This document shows positions 57,715 to 64,000 of a DNA stretch of 64,000 nucleotides, in pieces (the stretch's first letter is position 1; each line of letters starts with the position of its first letter). Source of the stretch: Lytechinus variegatus (Eukaryota; Echinodermata; Echinoidea; Temnopleuroida; Toxopneustidae); NCBI RefSeq assembly GCF_018143015.1, contig NC_054758.1, forward strand, positions 4,883,501 through 4,947,500, written 5' to 3'. The notes beneath the pieces were generated by a model. It was given only the letters and a program-made list of their open reading frames with translations, ran no database searches and was not told where the DNA came from. The translations under genes were made by a program, and so were the position numbers.

Positions 57715-58797
57715 CACCCACTCATTAATCACTAAAAGAATAACCGTTTACAATCATATCCTATAAATGTTACATGAATTACGTCTTTATCAAACATAAT
57801 GGAATAAAATAATTCTAACTGAAAAGGTCAGAAAAAGATAATGTAAGGTTTAAAATAAAATGTATAACTTACAAAAATAAACACAGGAACATTGGACGCT
57901 TAGAGTGCAAATATGTGTGGCGATAAATGAAATTGAAAATGGTATTTTTGGCGAAATTAAACGATCAGTTTGTCGTCGTGAAATTAAATGACAACTTTGG
58001 CCATTAATTTGAACGAATTTTCCTCTAAATTGGATTCATACCAAACTTCAAAGGAATGATATAGAACAGAATTGAATGATGGATACATGAAAAAGAACCA
58101 TGTGTGCAGAGGGTTGAGAAAATATTTCGAATTTGAACGTCCTTTCATTAATTCAAATGAAACTTTTATCAAATTGGACGGGAAATCCTATATTGCTCAA
58201 GCATTTGAATTAGTACAGACCTATATTCAGTTCCCTTGTTCGTGTTACTAAAGCCTGTTTTTTTTACATTGATCAGCTGATATTTCTTTAATTTGATATG
58301 AATTATACTTGTTATTGTAATTGCTATTTAATTATGTTTTATTGTACAAGGACTATAAGATTAAAAAACAGTAATTACAAATCTGATCTTGTCAACCTGT
58401 TTAAATATGATTGAATGAATAAAGAAATTAATAATAAACATTCCATCGAACAGGCAATACGAACATGAAGCTCGGGATAAATTGTTTTATATAATAACAT
58501 ATGGTCCCCCAGTCTAATTTCCCCTCACCTTATTTTATTCATTGTTCCTCCTCTTATATTTTTGTCTTCTCTCCTACCCTCTGCTTTCCATTCTATTACA
58601 TTTCTTCCCTTCTTTCTTTCCTCCTATTATGCCCACCAATAGGAGGGGGGCGTCCCGTTAGCCTCCTGGGTCCGCATATGATACCGGCACGTCAGGCCTG
58701 TATGTTTTAAGCAGTTGATGTTTATGTAACATCAATTCCCCCCCCCCCGAAAGTTCTGCTTTGTATTTTTCTTTTCAACTTGTTATGGTAGTACATG

Positions 58798-59083
58798 CAT
58801 GGGCGGAAATCCCAGGGGGACAGGGGGGACGTGTCCCCCCTACTAAAAATAGTAGGGGGACATAATATCAAATGTCCCCCTACTATTTTGGGTCTTTCGT
58901 GATGCTAAAATGTGAATAAAAACGGGCGTTATCGGACGAGATGACCTTTATTTTTTTTTTGCTTGTCAAATATATTTTTGTCGAAATGACCTTAAATTTT
59001 AGGTATGTAATAGCATTTGTTTTTTGCTTGTCAAATTTTCCAGACCCTTGTCCCCCTACCTTTGGGAGAGATTTCCGCCCCTG
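58798..59083. mobile_element. 286-bp hAT-like MITE, perfect 8-bp TSD AGTACATG
   Basis: CATGGGCGGAAATC and GATTTCCGCCCCTG ends, flanked by AGTACATG at 58790-58797 and 59084-59091. The interior 'cttgtcaaattttcca' links it to the family, and 'tgtccccctac' blocks form inner inverted repeats. Confidence 0.85.
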
Positions 59084-59091
59084 AGTACATG

Positions 59092-60235
59092 TACATACTA
59101 AACAGTTATCACGTTTGACTTTGTCCAACTTTGTGACCAAAATGTTATTACGGTTTTCTCAGAGAAATTGATAATGACGTCTTCTGGGTGCCCCCCCCCT
59201 TCACCCCACTCCTCCTTGGTCCTCTGGGCTTGGAGAATAAATTACGTACGTATCATCGAGAGAGATATATATATTCGAGGAATTATTGGGGGGAGGGGTC
59301 TTCTATTTCTTTGTTATTCCGAAGTTCCGATGATGGTGCAGCGAATGTGCTCTATGCAAAATCACATTTTGGCACGACTTCTCTGCGCTTGGCATGTCAA
59401 CGGACAAAAACAAAATAAACGCAAACGTGTCATGGATCGAAATGGTAAAAAATATATATTTAAAAAAAGACATTGTTATCAAATGCAGTCAAACCAACAT
59501 TCATTTTTAGTGCATGCATTGTGCAAAATTTCAGCTCGCGATTCGCGCTCACATTTTGCAAGAATGTTCGTTTGACAATAATTTGCGCGGAAAACCATTC
59601 GCTTGCTACGCTCGCTCCCGGAAAAATAAATAAACTAAAAAAGCCTGATTACATATTTTATAAATCAGAAAAGACTTCAAAAAGGCTTTAATGCTGAACT
59701 TAATTACTGTAAACGTGCAACTACTATAACGCAAATGATAATCACATGGTGAAAATTTCACTTTGCATAAAAAATACATATAAGTGCCCTTTTTTGCCCC
59801 CCCCCCAAGAAAATACGTTCCACTGCCCCTGACTAGCACCCAGCGCACTCGCTTGTATTTTTATTTATCGTCATTCCCCCTCTCAAAAAAACCCCTAACC
59901 TTTTGCCCTTTATTTAGCCTGCAATGGAAATAGCAGGAAATTTTATTCAAAACGCGAGCATATCAAACAGGATGCAAATGGAGGTCACTATTTATACGCT
60001 TTGGATTCTTGTTTGCCTAGAAAATGTAAAATATTTCAAGACTTCTTATATTTTCATTAAATCTTTGTCTTTATTCTCTATATCTTTAGCTTTGCCACGC
60101 GCACATTCGGGGTCCTCAGGCACGCCCCCCCCCCCAGTAGGCGAAAAAGGGGCGCTAAAAATAGGAAAAAAGAAGGAAAAGGGGGAAAGAAAAAGAGGAG
60201 GAAAACAAAAGAAGGAAAGGGGAGCGCCGAATTGA
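59092..60235. other. Unassigned sequence
   Basis: Several C/G runs and overlapping short frames without motifs. 'ttcgcgctcacatt' style phrases recur here and at 60500-60720, suggesting decayed repeats. Confidence 0.4.
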
Positions 60236-60440
60236 TGTTCACCCTAGGGAGGGGCGCCGGATTGATTATCGACCTATAGGGGCATCGACTTTATGTCCGA
60301 CCTAGGGAGGGGCGAAATTGATGTTTTGCTTAGGGTCGTCGAATTGATGTTCGACCTAGGTGGTGCCAAATTGATGTTCAACCTAGGTGGGGAGGGGGTG
60401 AATTGATTTTTTACCTCGGGGCGCCGTATAGATGTTCGAC
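60236..60440. repeat. Degenerate tandem repeat (GAATTGATGTTCGACCTAGG), about 6 units
   Basis: Units of roughly 30-38 bp carrying 'attgatgttcgacctaggg' and 'ggggcgcc'. Confidence 0.7.
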
Positions 60441-62075
60441 ATTGCTCGCATCAAATATACATTCTGTTCATGATTGCCAAAAGTGCATAGAAAGTCCTAA
60501 TTTTAGATCAGAAAACAACAAAAAAAAATCATCCCACTCTTCGCGCTCGCATTGAAGTTTAGTAAGGTGACTATCCTGCTCGCATTAAATGATTTGTTAG
60601 ATACCCATCCTGTTCATGATTACCCAATAGTGCTCATAGATATTTCACATTTTAGGTCAGAATATCAAATGTTTTCAGCTCACGTTTCGCGCTCACATCA
60701 ATAATAATTGTTAAGATAATATTTATATCCATCACGTTCACGGTTGCAAAAAAGGCTCAGAATATTCGATCGGAAAAGAGATGAAATATCCCCTCCCCAT
60801 AATTTTAGTATGGTCTACCACTCTAATGAGAAGTTGAACTAAATTGAAACCCCAAAATGCTTAAAATTCTATGCTTTCTGGTCACATTTTTTTTTTCAAA
60901 AGGTGGTTACAACATATTCATGGATCTTTTTCATAAACACATTGAACAAGTGGTCTTCAATGCCCTTTTCACGTGATTATGAAATACGATAATTCAAACT
61001 GCATTTTTACGGCACCTATGATTCCCTGGCTGGGCGGGTCGGGCTCAATCCATACGCGCATGTCCGTTGGGCATCGTTTCCAACATTGTATCTCCTTATA
61101 TACCGGCGTGATAATAGGCGCTAAGTCCATGGATCGGATCGGTTTACTTCTATTTCGTCTGATGCCAAATTGTCCAATTGCCAACTCGCCTATCATTTGG
61201 TCTACCATCAGTTCGTTCACTATCCACTTGGCCTATGTACGTACATGCCATTCCTTCTGCAGTTGATCCAGTTGAATATATATCGTTTCAGCCTTTCTCA
61301 TTATTTTACTGCATAGCGAATTACAAAATGTCCTATCCCCGTTTTTGCTAACTGCACAAGATATTATTTAATAAATATAATTTTATTATTATCATGCAAT
61401 GAAATTTATATTGTTTTACACGCTGAGTCGGCTGACCACTTGACTACCTTGTAAATATTTTTCCAATGATATTCAGATGAAATCAGTGGCGTTCAAAATA
61501 AAGCTTATAGGGCTGTATGGATTCCCAAATTTGTCACGCCCCCCCAAAAAAAAAGTAAGAGAGAAGGGAAACTATAACTGAATACCGGGTCTGAATATCA
61601 TGTCCAAATCTTTCATAGATTACAAAAAAATCAAGATTTGTGCCCTATATGACCTTCATATTTTTTTATGTTCATTATTTACGCCACTGGTTGAAATTAA
61701 ATACAACTGAAAAAAAGTCCCCTTTTAATATCATTGCATTATACATCATGAATAGTGAAAGCATGTTCGTAACATCTTTTCGTATTTTTCGCTGTTTATA
61801 CAATTCCTAAACTTAGGTTTTGTGTATTCCTTATGTTCGCATGCTCAATTTTTTTCTCTTTAGTTCAATATTATTCTCTCCAATATGCCTATTCAAGAAA
61901 GTATTACTTGTTTGCTTTCCCCGTGACCGCTTTACCTTTACTTTTGCAGATCGGCTTGTCTCTCAGTGAGTATTCTGAAATATATCTGTATTCTCCTTGA
62001 TCCCCTAGTCTACAATATTGTAGACCCACATCTGCAGTGTGTGTACCTCAGTTGATTCAACGAGTCTGCATAGCA
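60441..62075. other. AT-rich intergenic sequence, nothing recognised
   Basis: Overlapping frames near 60970-61266 on both strands have no motif. A small inverted phrase 'gtctacaatattgtagac' is at 62010. Confidence 0.45.
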
Positions 62076-62180
62076 GACTAGGTCTACTGAGGCTGCAGAA
62101 GTGGCTAGGTCTACTGAGGCTGCAGAAGTGGCTAGGTCTACTGAGGCTGCAGAAGTGGCTAGGTCTACTGAGGCTGCAAA
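62076..62180. repeat. 27-bp tandem repeat, about 4 units
   Basis: 'ggtctactgaggctgcagaa' plus 'gtggcta' is repeated. Because 27 is a multiple of three, it stays open in both strands as a 9-residue repeat (LRLQKWLGL on +), which explains the short frames here. No evidence it is expressed. Confidence 0.9.
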
Positions 62181-62289
62181 AATGGCTCGCTTCGCTCGCC
62201 CTTTCAGGCTGTTTTGCTTCGCAAACCAGCAGATCCCACCTCACGAGCCATTCAGAGTTTGCATAGCAGACTATTGATCCCCCTGGAGT

Positions 62290-64000
62290 TCAGTGTAAAA
62301 CACCCATAAAGGCAAAATATTATATTTTTTACCGGCAACATATTTGCATCACATACATCAGAATAAGCGGATAATTACCATTGAACCTTGCCAGAAGGGG
62401 CTTGCCCCCCCCCCCCAAAAAAAAAAAGAAAATGGGTTTTTTTTTGCGAAAGTCATCCCCACCGTAGGCGACTTTCCCGCCCCAAAATATTCTTATTCCT
62501 ACAATAGTGCAATCCGTCACGAACACCATGCACGATTGGCTTTTCGTACCAACTGATCAATTTAGCCAAAATAGTTGAACCATATTTCAACACTTTCTAC
62601 GATCGCCTTGACTGATATGATTTGATTGATACTTTCTGATACGAAAACGATTGTATGCCCCTTGGAAGCAGGGTGCTGGTGTTGCGGCGTGTATTATTTT
62701 CCACAGGCATGCAGCATCCCCTGGAATTATGGTAGGTGTCAAATTGGAGAAATGTATGGAATCATGACCAACATTTCGTGTTAGAACCTTATGTTTTTCT
62801 TTTGCTTTGTTCAGCACGTAACCCTAGCAAAAATAAATCGTGAGTGTGAACTGAGCACATTTCTTTTCTCAATCATCAAAAATAATTATATTATTTTCCC
62901 AATGAGTTGTGAAATGTCGACACGCCGGAATCTCCTTGGTCCCAATCTCAATATGAAAAATACACTTCCTCTGCTATAAAACAACAGTTATCATTCCCTT
63001 TTTCCTTTAAATATAACAGGGAAATGGGGGAAATGAGAGTTCCACTTTCATTGCTAAATAAGTGATGTTTTTGTCTTGATCGTGTCGCCACGCATCACAG
63101 TCATTCACATTTTTTTCAACAGTTGAACTGCTCGTGCACACACTGTATGCGTAGGCCTATATCCCGGAGGCATATCTGCCTCTCATTTCTTGCAATAAAA
63201 ATTCATCTTTCCATCTGTATTTTTTTTTGTTTATCGTTTATTTAGGGGTAGCTAATTAAAAGCTCCCATGGGGCACCCTTATCTATTACTTTGTCATTGG
63301 TATCCATTCTTGGGCCATCGGTTCTATTCATCCATCTTTTCATTCTTTCAGTCATCCATCCACCCACCGATGGAGTGATTATAGACTACCCCACCCTCCC
63401 CACACTGGAGAAATGCTCAGCGACCAATTCTGTGGAAATCCTATTGATACACGTTTCAAAGCCGACGTAAATTACTAGTACATGTGCCCTCGGACGTTGC
63501 TTCTTCAAGTTTGCTTATATAGTCTTCTTTCACATACTTCGTTGCCCTGTTTCCCACTGCGTGACTTGTAAAGTTCTGTTGTTAAACATGCTGGTCGCCC
63601 CCGTGGTCAGCTCTGCACTGAAATTCACCCTCTGCATACAAAGAGCGGCTCTACCGTAGATCATAGCGCCGTGCAATATGAATATACTCAACTTCTCCTT
63701 ATTCCATATCTAGGTATAATGGGTGGCTGCAAGAATAGAGTTTTCCGAGAAATCTTGCCCATTGCGTCTGCACCCCCCTCCCGGTTTATTTTTTGCTTTT
63801 GCTCATGACGCCTGTAAAGATTGACCAAATAACACTTTATTCGAAATTTGCAACTTGATGTATTGGTCGCACACACACACACACACACACTACCAAGGTC
63901 TACATGATGTAGACTACGCTACGTACATACTTTGCATCAACTGCTCACCTTTTGACCTCGCCAGTTCAGCCTAAACAAACGTATAATAATCAAGATGCGT
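62290..64000. other. Intergenic sequence with an (AC)n microsatellite
   Basis: No gene is recognised. Dinucleotide (AC)n repeat at about 63870-63890 and a G/C-run pair near 62405. A possible gene edge could lie past the window end. Confidence 0.45.

Noticed and set aside
1-64000. LTR retrotransposon, Polinton or other capsid-bearing element
   Set aside because: No gag, protease, integrase, capsid or paired long terminal repeats were seen.
1-64000. CRISPR array
   Set aside because: The tandem repeats here have no unique spacers of regular length and the genome is eukaryotic.

Overview
The window looks like nuclear DNA of a marine invertebrate, most likely an echinoderm and probably a sea urchin. 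This is inferred from three things: one vertebrate-like split gene with GT-AG introns, a dense load of tRNA-derived SINEs and foldback MITEs, and multi-copy transposon genes of types common in marine invertebrates. No bacterial genes, rRNA, free-standing tRNA genes or CRISPR arrays were found.

Region by region. 1-9.4 kb is intergenic repeat territory. It holds two CR1/L2-like LINE fragments facing each other, a ~1.1 kb segment present twice in direct orientation, SINEs, and several MITEs, one of which has its empty site preserved in the sister copy. 9.4-11.4 kb holds little except a foldback element with another inside it. 11.4-22.5 kb is the one convincing host gene: 14 phase-consistent exons on the + strand encode a membrane-anchored zona pellucida (ZP) domain protein with a long extracellular region, a furin-type RKRR site, one membrane segment and a short tail. 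Its 5' exons were not found. Its introns hold microsatellites, a 38-bp tandem array, hAT-like MITEs and a SINE. 22.6-28.3 kb is a MITE and SINE cluster, including a MITE inside a MITE, starting about 160 bp after the ZP stop codon.

28.7-48.2 kb is a dense graveyard of mobile-element-type genes, all on +: a P2X7 C-terminal ('ballast') Cys-rich domain with an exact in-frame 144-bp duplication; a RecQ-like helicase; a YqaJ-type exonuclease followed by a second ballast domain; BEN-like and Myb/SANT-like exons; a Mutator-like transposase interrupted by a 209-bp MITE with a 9-bp target duplication; a Merlin (IS1595-like) transposase; an apparently intact two-exon gene of unknown role; and a fragment of another multi-copy transposon gene. 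Two ~1 kb repeats here carry nine exact copies of TGACCTTTGACCTT, the reverse complement of the nuclear-receptor DR1 consensus.

48-64 kb has weak candidate exons on the - strand (49.6-51.9 kb), a SINE, a ~132-bp satellite array of about ten units with a MITE inserted, three hAT-like MITEs (two with perfect 8-bp target duplications), and otherwise unassigned AT-rich sequence with poly-G/poly-C runs.

Only the ZP gene and perhaps the 45.0-45.6 kb gene look like working protein genes. The rest records repeated transposition. The most unusual feature is the helicase, exonuclease and ballast-domain cluster. All family assignments were made by eye from motifs, without database searches.
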